The notes under the pieces are model-generated. The model saw nothing but the letters and a program-made list of their open reading frames with translations. It searched no databases and was not told where the DNA came from. The position numbers were made by a program, and so were the translations under genes. Shown piece by piece: positions 8,301-17,300 of a DNA stretch of 39,410 nucleotides; within the stretch, counting starts at the first letter, position 1; each line of letters opens with the position of its first letter. Source of the DNA: Spirochaetaceae bacterium (GTDB lineage: Bacteria; Spirochaetota; Spirochaetia; Treponematales; Breznakiellaceae); the NCBI GenBank assembly GCA_031277165.1, contig JAISLT010000088.1:1-39410 (forward strand), given 5' to 3'.

Positions 8301-11185
8301 GTAACGCTGTTGTTTATGCTGTGCGGATCAAACCGGGGGCTGCTGATATAGAGCCGCCAGTGTTCGGGGCCCTCTTCCCCGGCGGCGGCATCCCCATGGG
8401 CGGCAAAAAATGCCACAAGGTACTGATAAAAAACCGCCTCCCGGACAAGGTCCTCCGGGGCCTCTCCCCTTTCCGCCGCTTCCATAATACGGGCCGCCAG
8501 TTCACCGTACCGTTCCATCATACCCGCCGTATCGCCGGATACTTCTATTTCCAGATACAGGGTTTTTACCGCCATATACTGTATCAAGGAATTTTTCCAT
8601 TCGGTAAATTCCCCCTCCAGCGCCGGAGGCAGCATCTCCATCCTCCGGTCCAGGCTTTCAAGCAGGGAAGCGGTTACATGTCCGGGATCCAAGCGGTGAT
8701 TTTCTCCGTACAAAAACAAACTATCGGTAAGAACGGCCATATCCGGCAGATTGCCCCCGGAACCTTCGTACCCAAATTCGGAAAACACTCTTTGCATAAT
8801 TCCCCGGGCGGCCTCCGCCGCATCCCCCTGCAGACCCGGCGCATAAGCGGACAATTCCCGGTAAACCGAAAGTACCATGGATGCCCTTCCGGGGACGGCT
8901 TCTTTCCCCGCATCCCGTATAAGGCGGTTGAAAAGCCCTTCATTTTCAAGGGCCTGCCGCTCTTCCGGCGAATCTTCTTTTCCGGTAACGGCAAAGTACC
9001 AATCCGTCCCCGATCCGGCGCCCAGCAGAGAAAGCCGCATCTGTCTTAGATCGTCATCCCCACCGAGATCTCCGGCTTCTTCAGCTTCTTCGGCTTCCTC
9101 GTCTCCGCCGGTTTCAACGATGTTCCGCAGCAAGAGCCATCCATCCTGCAGCAACGATTCTTCAATATACTTCTGCTCTGCCCTTAAATAGGCCGTATAA
9201 TACGCATCGTCCCCGCGGCGTTTTTCCACCGCTTCCACCAGGGCCCCGTAGTAGGACCCCAGTTCCGCCAGAATAAAATTCCCCGAATCTACCCGGTATG
9301 CCGCCATCTGCAATGCATAGCGGCTGCTTAGATCGTCCAGTTCCCTTTCCGCCTCCGCTAAAGCCTCCGCGGCATTTTGCAGTTCCCGTTGGACCGATGC
9401 TAAAAGACTTCCCTTGTCCTTTAGCTGATTTTGAATTTCTTCGTAGTCCGCCAGGGCCTTGTCGTACCGGGCCTTTGAACCGGTCCACTGCCGAAGTCCT
9501 TCCGCTTCGGTTATCCGTCCGGCGCTTAGTTCTTCCGCATAGGCGGAAACCGCCCGGGCAATGGCATGGCGTTGTTCCCAGTATCCGGCAACAGCCTTGG
9601 CCCGGAGCAGTTCCACCTGGTATTCGTCAAGGAAAAAATCCTCGCTGTCCGCGGCAAGGATGCTGTTCAAAGCCCCCCGGTCCATGCCCAGGACAAGGCC
9701 AAATTCTTTTTCCAGGACGGTTAAGGATTCCAGGGCCTTGGCACTGTACTGTGTAAAAATACCGGACCAGCGGATTAGTTCCTGTCCCGCCGTTTTTTGG
9801 CCTTCGCTTAACGGGCCGCCCGAAGACATTTTCAGCCGGACCCAGCGGGCTAATTCATCCGTTTCCAAAGCATCCGCCGGAGGATCGCCTACAAACCGGG
9901 GAAGCCAGAATTGTACGCTTTCCCGGGCTTCAGCCAGGACAGTACCGCAGGTGATGTACATCTCCGCCAGGGCCGATGCCCGTTGGGCGCCGCTGTAGGC
10001 CCTAAGGGCCGCATCCTTTTGAAATTCCGCCCTGGCTTCGCCTATGGCGGTTTGCAGCTCCTCCGAGGCCTTAAGAAAAAGCATTTCGCCGGCGTTAAAT
10101 AATTCCCGGGACTTGTCTTCCCAGGCAAGCCGTTCTTTTTCCAGTTCCGAAAAAGCCGCCTTCCAGGTTTCCTCCCCCTGGGAAAAAAGATCCCCGCTGT
10201 CCCGTTCCCACTCCATGCGGCGGATAATAAACCGTTCCTCCGCATCCGCCCAGGCCTTAAGGCCCCGGTCAAATTGTTCCTGGAAAAGCGCAAGCCACTC
10301 CGTTCCGGCCAGGGAAAGATCCCCCGTGCCGGCCCGGGCCGCCTCTATCCGCTCTTCCAGGGATTCAATCCCCGAGGCACAGACAATTTCCGCATCCTTG
10401 ATCAGCTGGGAACTGATGGCAAAGGCGCTTTGATTTTCGCTTTGTTTGCGCAGGCTCCAGATATCCCCGGTGCGGCGGGCAATAAAGAGCCGTTCCTCCC
10501 GGGCCAGCAGGGCCTCAAATTCTTCCCGCCGGCTAAGAAGAGATTGGAGGGAAATTTCTTTTATCCGGTTTTCAAACCGGGGGCGGTCTTCTTCGTCCAC
10601 ATAGAAAAGTAATTCGGGAAAAGAAGATGCCAGGGCAGCCTCATACGCATCCAATTGATCCGTAGCGGTATCTGACACCAGAAAATTCCAGGCCATGCGA
10701 TCGTCCTCCACGCTGCGGCCCTCGGCGGGCCGGACCGTTTCGGGATCCCCGGTCTCTCCGTAAAGGACCGTTCCGTCGCCGCCGGTATGATAGGCATATA
10801 TGCGGTTTGCCCGATCCACCGCCAGGTCCAGGGCCTTTGCCATGTCCCCCGCCTGGACACCGAAGAAACGCCTAAAAAGCCACTCCCCGTAGCGTTTTTC
10901 CAACTCTTCTTCCGTCCAAAGAAGCAGTTCCCGCCGGGCTTCAAGCCGCAATGCAGGATCTTCATAGAATTCCAGGGCTGTCCTTTCCCAGCCCCCCAGG
11001 GCAAGTTCAAGCCCCCGCCGGGCTTCCCGCATCCAGGAGGCGGGATCCATTTCCCGGTCGGCCCGGTTAAAATGGTAGTTAAAAACCTCTTGATCAAAAC
11101 CCTGTAATGTAAGGTCCTGAGCATTGGCGGTGATAGAAACCGAACAAATGATTAGTCCCAAGAAAAATGAAAATTTGGCAGCCAT
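2390..11185 (-). CDS. Giant secreted coiled-coil protein, spirochaetal 'longest protein' type
   Basis: The protein has 2931 residues from the ATG at 11185. This start is chosen over the ORF extension to 11299 because it begins a signal peptide (MAAKFSFFLGLIICS, cleavage after TANA) and has a GAGG box upstream. Residues about 30-2000 are rich in Glu, Ala and Arg with long heptad-like runs, predicted helical and coiled coil. Residues about 2125-2265 are a Gly/Ala/Thr-rich hydrophobic region that could insert in membranes. A Gly-rich region near 2330-2375 follows (TLNAFDLGL, FGLGGVDISLG). SHEAYRNG lies at about 2473 and SDGCF (Cys2890) in the last domain. Overall order resembles the large TIGR04388-like proteins of Leptospira, and also loosely contact-dependent toxin architecture. 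The function is unknown. It is coupled to the downstream lipoprotein gene. Confidence 0.72.
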   Translation of the reverse strand: MAAKFSFFLGLIICSVSITANAQDLTLQGFDQEVFNYHFNRADREMDPASWMREARRGLELALGGWERTALEFYEDPALRLEARRELLLWTEEELEKRYGEWLFRRFFGVQAGDMAKALDLAVDRANRIYAYHTGGDGTVLYGETGDPETVRPAEGRSVEDDRMAWNFLVSDTATDQLDAYEAALASSFPELLFYVDEEDRPRFENRIKEISLQSLLSRREEFEALLAREERLFIARRTGDIWSLRKQSENQSAFAISSQLIKDAEIVCASGIESLEERIEAARAGTGDLSLAGTEWLALFQEQFDRGLKAWADAEERFIIRRMEWERDSGDLFSQGEETWKAAFSELEKERLAWEDKSRELFNAGEMLFLKASEELQTAIGEARAEFQKDAALRAYSGAQRASALAEMYITCGTVLAEARESVQFWLPRFVGDPPADALETDELARWVRLKMSSGGPLSEGQKTAGQELIRWSGIFTQYSAKALESLTVLEKEFGLVLGMDRGALNSILAADSEDFFLDEYQVELLRAKAVAGYWEQRHAIARAVSAYAEELSAGRITEAEGLRQWTGSKARYDKALADYEEIQNQLKDKGSLLASVQRELQNAAEALAEAERELDDLSSRYALQMAAYRVDSGNFILAELGSYYGALVEAVEKRRGDDAYYTAYLRAEQKYIEESLLQDGWLLLRNIVETGGDEEAEEAEEAGDLGGDDDLRQMRLSLLGAGSGTDWYFAVTGKEDSPEERQALENEGLFNRLIRDAGKEAVPGRASMVLSVYRELSAYAPGLQGDAAEAARGIMQRVFSEFGYEGSGGNLPDMAVLTDSLFLYGENHRLDPGHVTASLLESLDRRMEMLPPALEGEFTEWKNSLIQYMAVKTLYLEIEVSGDTAGMMERYGELAARIMEAAERGEAPEDLVREAVFYQYLVAFFAAHGDAAAGEEGPEHWRLYISSPRFDPHSINNSVTVLPGETGRPEEAAAGPVKGALSRKEALLADARDAAETAERKFSEALELFLESGLSGRQREFIAAADFYLKNPGAVWEYSSGDFEYSIALEIFKEELDKLQNSEAFESSLKQEIARLGFEYGALPPSGQEALEHLQVISAELDQARILHQKALEQYSRQAALYEAEGSRYENLYGEAKDCFSVLEKRRMEYETQDAIQRWAGTAYLSRTGELAEDVLYYKEPAEELAYAKERNDRAQAALGALRDLYAADKERPYGDGEYTALYKEYKDSFARMFLTLKAKTEFAAELEQEQIKNRELYLSVSALASGFANPLLRDSYESYAAPAMADSSWLNFVRITESGGLGISLDGSSFVLSPVDDSGAEDLSDYFDNKSFIGDGTSQMSAYEEALTAWSARMAGYNLSNMYIYQTWGLALDYLIRRIIESNPSVSSIGSSYELTDMGSDGDIKLDGDRLNKLLGKYRSNSLPWAQQSAWNGLNAQQKEDLEFLAILLLTGAGGDGAGGLTRVSEYKEMEWLFNQADYYKTSKKLLFVRITVYRWPYTFDHSVLDQILRMTKNRRNAFYDNVNYNRAVFSSGVSKLFAEKNDYEKSCDKLAVFSKQREEGIAWDDIEAALVLFENIEEAEIKTLEKHWEEMHAYRRTLGDETPYFSVGSALDGLYAWGRGIKDALELRFENAYLEDEELRRENQAAYRKTLDAFINGDASMDELNDTAQLAYGPAAPALTNHLKNLGTAMLSDLKTINADRAVYTRQYRELALQYTDLVGRAYRERFNAELAVRETDWQEQQKDLNNKLAAWREAAGLILERGRKDWKEGFEEMQSAFARWQQDFKDRYTGIDTAWNAAYLESRTDKENWINHAVQAADEALNDSLLALIGSDAESYGRKLDGFIPSAIPGFGAQEEAAAILQRALNSAGVASLSGALTSVAGSAATVLTRTQTGVSGIGVWDSGRVHETAKAIAWESTRELASGKMVLLAFQARESANDAKRLLDETIAKNNSDFNGSMDELYTMNGGWTRWGNMYNKDIIVNSTVFTSAVTDRVNLEAYRWFVLDYWDFAVDLSDNNLEGLDYLGVQALIALAQDEVHEKSKAVFGGEDTEGDFNIWIGKNPVMVNGTITNPGSGELGRLMSEFYKWEIKQGEGIAAMNAPLWDKPLWDSRGSWFGAPNIRVVADIANSIASAVLVAVSPFTAGATLALAVGVNMLDETLFYALDAAQGYKSWDEAGFAFGQKAIITTATTIAGAAFSGVGSATSSGFAGITAKAVQSTSGFGTVAVKTAMSGIQAIGTSTVTSALSAVTYNNGKFGWSQDVFTAGIKGGLAGSAVAGLSTFTSSAMNLGLEGFFDRYYADGTKLSSLTGGLAGQGLNYALGGDFTLNAFDLGLIHKSAAGTGLVELRFGEDGFNAGFGLGGVDISLGTMAGAIRGLEAWKVNFDIWNSDSEDAKKYASQLRTLYSGSAATKDAYNSILAGTTRIMEDRNESFTESVYNPITGVKTILLGENALNDDSRFGLNVVFSHEAYRNGIYDGAERQQMEGDMAVMGHIGTALGLMQSYGGGVIGKEMAGEALDFVENYYTLVSADTGNQEKLDALTKLVGIFDSYDSSADYWKIKMYFDGSHEIVMDFDAQGNPIKRLSIDYYNASKKELERMTPEEQKKAVISTMTPAGQKAENEMTLEESLGKIIGLDRASKILGSNLENPDVYNTYILRTVFGETTAAAIQRSGYFNESIDDAKIQTLIGKRLLDESKAFQIAGKWKDLENVSLTLTDRKLLGNIFAELNGNGYFDYSQLNAYVMRNTNSYLSEMDAGSRDPNQGLDFIDYRKTTLAGTMLDQIIIDRYQTVDNTVKGGTNSPWKHPVYGTIQGNTIAPGTFNMEYLGTSASFKNSVLVINNALTLSGIKINNRGRDPSLSAWSARWLGHDNKTEGTINVLSDGCFVTTIPNQLRLLQWLKNQGLQSGYQIKTRLYEYTPSPRSEE

Positions 11186-11257
11186 AGGAGGCCTCGGATA
11201 AATGTTATGCTGTCCGCAAACACGGACTTCTTTACCCACGCAGAAAGTGCCATACTC

Positions 11258-11286
11258 AATATACACATACACAAATAACATGCAAG
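11258..11286 (-). promoter_or_regulatory. Possible sigma-70-like promoter of the giant gene
   Basis: On the minus strand a TATATT -10-like hexamer (11258-11263) lies 16 bases downstream of a TTGCAT -35-like hexamer, in an AT-rich stretch about 75 bases before the ATG at 11185. The -35 match is weak (3 of 6), so this is tentative. Confidence 0.3.
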
Positions 11287-11291
11287 CAAAA

Positions 11292-11307
11292 TATGACAAA
11301 TGTCATA
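11292..11307. promoter_or_regulatory. Operator-like palindrome upstream of the giant gene
   Basis: TATGACA and TGTCATA form a perfect 7-bp inverted repeat with a 2-base spacer, just upstream of the proposed promoter. The dyad has the size and symmetry of a dimeric repressor or activator site. No cognate regulator is encoded in the window. Confidence 0.4.
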
Positions 11308-11322
11308 AACAAACGGGCTTTT

Positions 11323-11343
11323 CCAAAACCAACCCGGTTTTGG
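11323..11343 (-). terminator. Hairpin downstream of the RND operon
   Basis: CCAAAACC and GGTTTTGG form a perfect 8-bp stem around a 5-base loop, 17 bases after the stop of the last RND gene. Further imperfect pairing extends the stem. The following bases on the minus strand are A-rich, then GTTTGTTT, so there is no ideal U-tract. It could separate the exporter operon from the giant gene. Confidence 0.4.
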
Positions 11344-11359
11344 GAAGCACCCTGTCAGA

Positions 11360-14300
11360 TCATGTTTTCCCCTGTTCAAACCCCGGGGACCGCAAGATCC
11401 GGGGAAACAACCGCATCAAGGCCGGAATAAGGGTAATCGCACAGAGGGCAGACACGGCCACTCCCAGGGCGTTTACCAGGGAAAGGACCTTGACCACCAG
11501 GGCCGCGCCGTTTCCCACAAAAAGAAAGGGCACCGCTCCGGCTATGGTGGTCCCCGCGGTGGCCGCCAGCACCGGAAGCCGCCGGCGTAAAACCCGGTAA
11601 ATCGAGGATGCTTCAGGCTTTTCATGCTGCAGGGCATCGGCCATTAAGACGGCGGCATTAACGGCCACCCCCGCAACCACCACAAAGGAAGAAACCGCGG
11701 TCATATTAAGGGGATAGGAACGGAACAGGAGGTACAGGACCGGCAGGGAAAGGGAAGGGGGAACCACCGCAAGAACCGCCAGGGGAAAGCTTAGGGATTC
11801 CTTAAAACCCGCAATGAGCATATAGCAAAACAAAAGGACCAGAATAAAAAGGTATACCCGGCTGTTTACCTCTTCGGCGGCCTTGACAGCTCCGGGGTCA
11901 AACTCTATGGTATACCCTGGAGGAAGGTCCAGAACTTCCAGGGCCTTCATCACCCGGTCCCGGATCCTTCGGGGATCCACCACGCCGGTCCGGATGGAAA
12001 TAGAGGCGCAGCGCCTCCGGTCTTCCCGTTGTATGGATCCCTCCTCCCTGCCCTTTTCCATAAGGACAAGCGAACTTAAAAATACCGGCCCGTCCTTTCC
12101 TCTTAAAAGAAGGTTCCCTAAATCGCCGGTCCCCCGGAATTCCGCTCCGCCCCTGATCCGTACATCGGTTTCTCCCGCCGGGGTCATCCGCTTATACGCC
12201 ACGGGACCGTGGATGTTCCGGCGCACCCCCTGCCCGGCGGCGCCGAAGGAAAATCCTCCCTGGGCAAGCCGTTCCCGGTCTGCCCCCAGATCAAGCCGGG
12301 GACCGCCCTCTTTAAAATTCAGCACCGTTTCCGAAAGTCCCGGCAGGGCGGAACAGATCCGGGCGGCATCCACCGCCAGTTCCCTGCACCGTTTTACTTC
12401 GTCGCCGGATATTCTGATCCGCCAGGTTCTATCCTTTCCCGAAGATTCCAGGATGTATACAAACCCTCCGGTCACAGGAAGAGACCGCAGCAATTCCCGG
12501 GCTTTCCGGGGATCCAGGATCTGGGGATCAAAGCTGACCAGGGCCGAGCCGGTTCCGGTCCGGGCCACGGTTTGTACGGTACGTATCCCCGGGTATTCCT
12601 TCAAGGCCGCCCCATATACAGCCAGGGCCCGGTCGGTTTCTTCGATATGAAGTCCCCCGTCGAATTCGATCTGGGCATAGATCGAATTTTCCGGGCTTTC
12701 CTGATCCGCATCGGCGCCGGCGGCGCAGAGTGCGGCGATCCCCAGGATGCTAAGACAGAGCCAGCACCCCGCCACAATCAGGGGCCGCCGTAACAGTCCC
12801 CGGACCAGGGCGGCAAGGCTCCGCCGGCAGGCCCGGCCTGGCAGCCTGGGCCGGAATTTTTGCCCCCGCCCATGGGCGGAGAGAAAACCCGGAGCCTTGG
12901 CGGAGGGGAGGAATTTCTTTACCGGGCTTTTCCGGGGAATGTTCCAGAGAAACAGGGGTGGTAAAAGGGTAAGGGATAAAACCATGGCCACGGTGTTCAC
13001 CGAAGCCACGGCCCAGGCCACGGTGTTTATTCCGGAATGATCCTGAATCATCAGCGGCAAAAGGGCGATCACCGTGGTAAGGGCGCCGGAGGCCAGCGGA
13101 AAGATAAGATCCCCCAGGGCTTTTTTTCCTTCTTCCAGGGTTTTGCACGGATGGAAGTATTCAGCCCCAAGGATTGCCGCATCCACCGCGGCCCCTGCCC
13201 CGGAAGCCAAGCCCGCCAGGACAAGCTTGTCCAGGGAAAATCCCAGCAGAATGAGCAGGGCGGCGGAAAAAAAGCTTACCACCGGTACGGTAAGGGCGCA
13301 AATCAAGGCCAGGGATTTTCTTCCCCGGCGGGAACAGAGCAGGGCCGCCAAGAGGGCCACCGCGCAGGATCCCTCCAGGGCTGCTCCCAGGGCCGAATTG
13401 CGGGCCCGCCGTTCCGCTTCGCCCCGATCGGAAAGAACCGTAAAATTCAGATCCCCGTATTTTTCCAGTTCCTTTCCGATAAGAAGGGAGAGCCTTCCCA
13501 GATCCGCCCCGTCGCTGCCCATGACGGCCACCAGGGCCGCTTCTTTTCCGTTTAGCCGGGAACGGTTTTCATAGGTCCGCTCCCGTTCTTCCAGGACGGC
13601 GATATCTTCCAGCAGCGCAAAGTCCCCGCCGCCGTCCTGACCCCCCAGGGGGATTAGGGCATGCCGCAGATCCTCCAGGTGTTCGTAACGGCCATCCACC
13701 ATCACCGGTATTTCCCGGAATAACCGGGAATCGCCGGAAACCACCGCCGCCCTAAGGGTTCCTCCGGGAAGGAGCAGATCGCTGTTTCCCAATACCGCGG
13801 CAATATGGGCCGCATCGATGTCCCGGGCCGCGGCCGCCTGTTCTTTTAGGGTAACTACAATTTCGGTAAGGGCGGCGCCGGAAATTTCCACTTCCCCGGC
13901 GCCGGGCAGGCCCTCCAGGGCGGGTTTAACAACCTTTTCCAGGATCGTCCCCAGGGCATGGCTGTCCGGAGCGGTTACCGCGGCGGTCCAGACCGGAACC
14001 CGGGAATCGCCGGAAAAAGAAAGTTCCGGGCGCTGGGCGGCGGAGGGAAGGGATTCATATACCCGCTGGGCCGCTTCCCGGACCATTTCGTAACGGCCCC
14101 TGCTCCTTCCTTCAAAGTAACAGCTTACCCGGACCATGCCGTTTTCGCAGGTACTGAATATTCTTTTAATGCCGTTAATTCCCGCCAGGGCATCCTCCAG
14201 GGGGATGGCGGCGATCTTTTCCATCTCCGCCGCATCCACCCCGTAAAAACGCTGGGTTACGGTAAAGCTTTCATCCGCCGGGTTCTGCAGCCCCGGATTA

Positions 14301-14392
14301 TTTTTTCCCCACCCTTGGATAACAAAAAAAGCGGCGGCTAAAAGTCCCAGGATAATGGCCAATGCTTTTTTAGGCCGGGCAATATCAGCCAT
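11360..14392 (-). CDS. RND-family efflux permease, second subunit
   Basis: A 1010-residue inner-membrane protein of RND length with TM1 at the N-terminus (ALAIILGLLAAAFFVI), a large periplasmic loop (porter region with IPLEDALAGINGIKRI), a TM2-6 block from about 330, a second periplasmic loop, and a TM8-12 block from about 850. In TM4 the usual Asp pair is AVDA: Asp404 is kept and the second Asp is Ala405. In TM10 the position of the AcrB Lys940 is Asn912 (GVAVNAAVLM). The start overlaps the stop of the upstream permease by 8 bases, implying coupled synthesis and perhaps a mixed trimer as in MdtBC. The substrate cannot be told. The protein is more divergent than its neighbour, lacking several conserved N-terminal residues. 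Confidence 0.85.
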   Translation of the reverse strand: MADIARPKKALAIILGLLAAAFFVIQGWGKNNPGLQNPADESFTVTQRFYGVDAAEMEKIAAIPLEDALAGINGIKRIFSTCENGMVRVSCYFEGRSRGRYEMVREAAQRVYESLPSAAQRPELSFSGDSRVPVWTAAVTAPDSHALGTILEKVVKPALEGLPGAGEVEISGAALTEIVVTLKEQAAAARDIDAAHIAAVLGNSDLLLPGGTLRAAVVSGDSRLFREIPVMVDGRYEHLEDLRHALIPLGGQDGGGDFALLEDIAVLEERERTYENRSRLNGKEAALVAVMGSDGADLGRLSLLIGKELEKYGDLNFTVLSDRGEAERRARNSALGAALEGSCAVALLAALLCSRRGRKSLALICALTVPVVSFFSAALLILLGFSLDKLVLAGLASGAGAAVDAAILGAEYFHPCKTLEEGKKALGDLIFPLASGALTTVIALLPLMIQDHSGINTVAWAVASVNTVAMVLSLTLLPPLFLWNIPRKSPVKKFLPSAKAPGFLSAHGRGQKFRPRLPGRACRRSLAALVRGLLRRPLIVAGCWLCLSILGIAALCAAGADADQESPENSIYAQIEFDGGLHIEETDRALAVYGAALKEYPGIRTVQTVARTGTGSALVSFDPQILDPRKARELLRSLPVTGGFVYILESSGKDRTWRIRISGDEVKRCRELAVDAARICSALPGLSETVLNFKEGGPRLDLGADRERLAQGGFSFGAAGQGVRRNIHGPVAYKRMTPAGETDVRIRGGAEFRGTGDLGNLLLRGKDGPVFLSSLVLMEKGREEGSIQREDRRRCASISIRTGVVDPRRIRDRVMKALEVLDLPPGYTIEFDPGAVKAAEEVNSRVYLFILVLLFCYMLIAGFKESLSFPLAVLAVVPPSLSLPVLYLLFRSYPLNMTAVSSFVVVAGVAVNAAVLMADALQHEKPEASSIYRVLRRRLPVLAATAGTTIAGAVPFLFVGNGAALVVKVLSLVNALGVAVSALCAITLIPALMRLFPRILRSPGFEQGKT

Positions 14393-17300
14393 GGCTGTTA
14401 TTCCCCCTTAAGAACCGGATTAGGACCGGAGGAAGGGCAAAGAGGGTGAGGATTGTGGAGGCCATAACCCCGCCCAGCATGGAGGCGGCCATGGAACGTT
14501 CCCCGGCCCCCAGGGGACTTACCGCCAAGGGCAGCAGGGCAAAAACCGTGGTAAGGGTGGTGGTTAATACGGGACGGAACCGTTCAAGCGCCGCCTCGTA
14601 CATCGCCTGTTCAGGGGTAAAACCCCGGCGGTTTTTTTCATGGGCCAGTTCATACAGGACCATGCCGCTGTTTACCGAAAGTCCAAAGAGTACCATCAAA
14701 GCCAGGATCGACGATAGGTCCAGGCTTCCTCCGCTGATACACAGGGCAGGCCCCGCTCCGGCCAGGGAAAAGGGAATGGCCAAGAGCAAAACCAGGGGAA
14801 GGGTGAAGGATTCAAATTCTGCCCCCATGGTTAGGTACAGTAGAATAAGAACCAGTCCCACCGTAAGGATAAGAGAGGTCCTGTACCGGGTAAAGGCCGA
14901 TTCATCCGCCCGGCCCAGACCCCGTTCTTTTTCCGCAGAAAGATCCCTCAGAAACCGGGACAGTTCCCGTTCCCGGCCCGGCTTTGGGGAAAGATCGAAG
15001 TAGAGGACATCGCTCCGGTCCAGCCGGGCCAGGGCCGCCGGCGCTTCCCGGTATTCTACCTTTGCCAGGCTTCCTAAAAACACCGGCCCGTTTTTGGTCC
15101 GGGCCACCGGCAGGGCCTCCAGTTCCGGCATATCCAGGGCCGATACCTTCATTGCCAGGATCCGGCCCTCCACTTCCAGTTCCCCCGCCTTGAGGCCTTC
15201 GGAGGCGGCATATACCGCCCGGGCAGTCTCGGCCGCGCTTATCCCCGCATGGGCCGCCGCCGCCCGGTCCGGCAGTATCCGCAGTTCCGGCCTGGAACCG
15301 GCGGGCCGTATCTCCAGGTTCCCGGCATAGCCTTCCCGCCGGAACAGATCCTCCGCCCCGGCAGCCCGGGATTCCACCTCTTCCCTGTTCCGGCCCTTTA
15401 CCGCCACGGTGGCGGAGGGCGAAAGGCCCAGCAGTTTTTCCGTCCTGTCCTGGGGAAAATATGCCGCCGCCCCGGTTCCTTGAAGAAGGGCGGTAATTTC
15501 TTCCAGAACACCCGCGGGCTTAACCGAGGAATCCACCATACAGCGGTAGGTAAAAGTTTCCCGGCGGTAATCCGGATCCGTCCGCTTCGCCGGATCATCC
15601 CTCTCGGAACCGGCGCTGCCAAAGAGGGTGCTTATGCCGGGTACCGCGGCCAAGCGCTGTCCCAGACCGGCGGCTTCCAGGGCGATGCTGTCCATGGTTG
15701 TCCCCGGGGGAAAGTTCAACGATATGTCAATTTCCGGCGCATCCGCGGTGGAAACAAACCCCATGGGCCGGCTTAGGAGCAGCGCAAAACCGGCGGTACA
15801 AACCAGGGCCGCCGTCCCCCAAATCCGGCGGGGTTTTTGTATACAGTACAAAAGCAGGGGCTCGTACCGTTCCACCCCCAGACTGCGGGGCCGGGGATTC
15901 CCCCCACCGCCGGAGTTTCCCCCCTGACGGGGCCAGAACAGCCTAAAGAGGGGCGGCAGGGCAAACTGGGCATAGACCCATCCGGCGGCGATGGAGGCCA
16001 CCAGGGAAATGGCCAGATCCCCAAAGAGGCTTCCCAGGGGACCGGGAAGGAATACAATGGGAACAAACACCACCGTGGTAGTTATGGCGCCGCCAAAACT
16101 TGAAGAAGCGGCCCTCGCCGCATGGTCCGCCACTTCCTTCCAGGGGGGGCTTTTACTTTGACCGTAAAAATTTTGGTGGAGCAAATCCAGGATAATCACC
16201 GAAGTATCGGAAACAAGCCCTATGCCCAGGGCAATGCCGGAAAGACTCATATTGTTCAGGGATCTTCCCAGAACAGCCAGGGCCGCCAGGGATGCGGCCA
16301 TTGCCGCAGGAAGGGAGAGCCCCGCCAGAATACTGTACCGGAAACTGCGGAGGGTAAAGAACAGCACCGCCATTACCGCGGCAATGCCAAAACAGGCGGA
16401 GGCCGCAAGCTTTTGTATCCCCGGTACTATGGAAGCGGCGTCGTCGTACAGAACCCGGATTTCCCCGTCCCGGGAAAAGGAAGAAGAAGCCTCCGCCAGG
16501 GCCTTTTTTACATCCCGGGAGAGCCTTACCGGATCCGCCCCCGGACGGCGGTAAATTTCCAGGGCCACATATTGATCCATACCGCCATCCCCGTTCCGGG
16601 CGATAAAAATACTTTCCCGCTTTGCCGGACCCCGGTTTAGGGTTCCCAGGTCGGCTATGACAAAGGGGCCGCCGGCGGAAGGAAAAATAAGAGAGGCCAG
16701 CTCTTCCTCCGTATCCGGCCGGCCCCGGCTTACCACCACCAGTTCCCTTTCCCCATCCCGGCTGTTTCCGGCGGGTATATTGGCGGTTTCGGAAATCAGA
16801 ATATCCGCCAATGCCGCCGGTGGAATGCCCCGGGACAGAGCCCGGGGAATATCTACTTTTACCGCCAGTTCTTCCTTTTCTCCGCCCCCAAGGATCACCG
16901 CCCCCACCCCGTCAATACGCCTAAGCCGGGATCGAAGGTCATATTCCGCAAAATTCCTCGCAAAGACCGCCCCCAGGGGTGAACGGACCGCGGCAATAAT
17001 CTGGGGTTCTTCCCCCGGATCCCCGGGAATTACCGAAGGCTTGGTTACCCCCTCGGGCAGGCCGGGGTAGACCGCATCAATCGCCTCCCGGACCTGGATC
17101 GAAGCATCGCCGCTGCCGGTCCCCCAGCGAAAATCCAGCACCGTCAGGGATGCCCCGTCCCGGGAAATACTTCGGATCCGTTCAAGTCCCTTAACCGAAG
17201 AAAGGGCGTCTTCTATAGGAATGGTAACGGTGGAGCGGATATCCTCCGCCCCCAGGCCCGGGTACAGGGTTTCTACCGTGACCCGTGGAAAGGGGAATTC

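Noticed and set aside
7709-9049. 446-codon plus-strand open frame opposite the giant gene
   Set aside because: It is the antisense shadow of a GC-rich coding frame; its composition (Phe/Gly/Pro/Arg-rich) is not protein-like and it has no start context.
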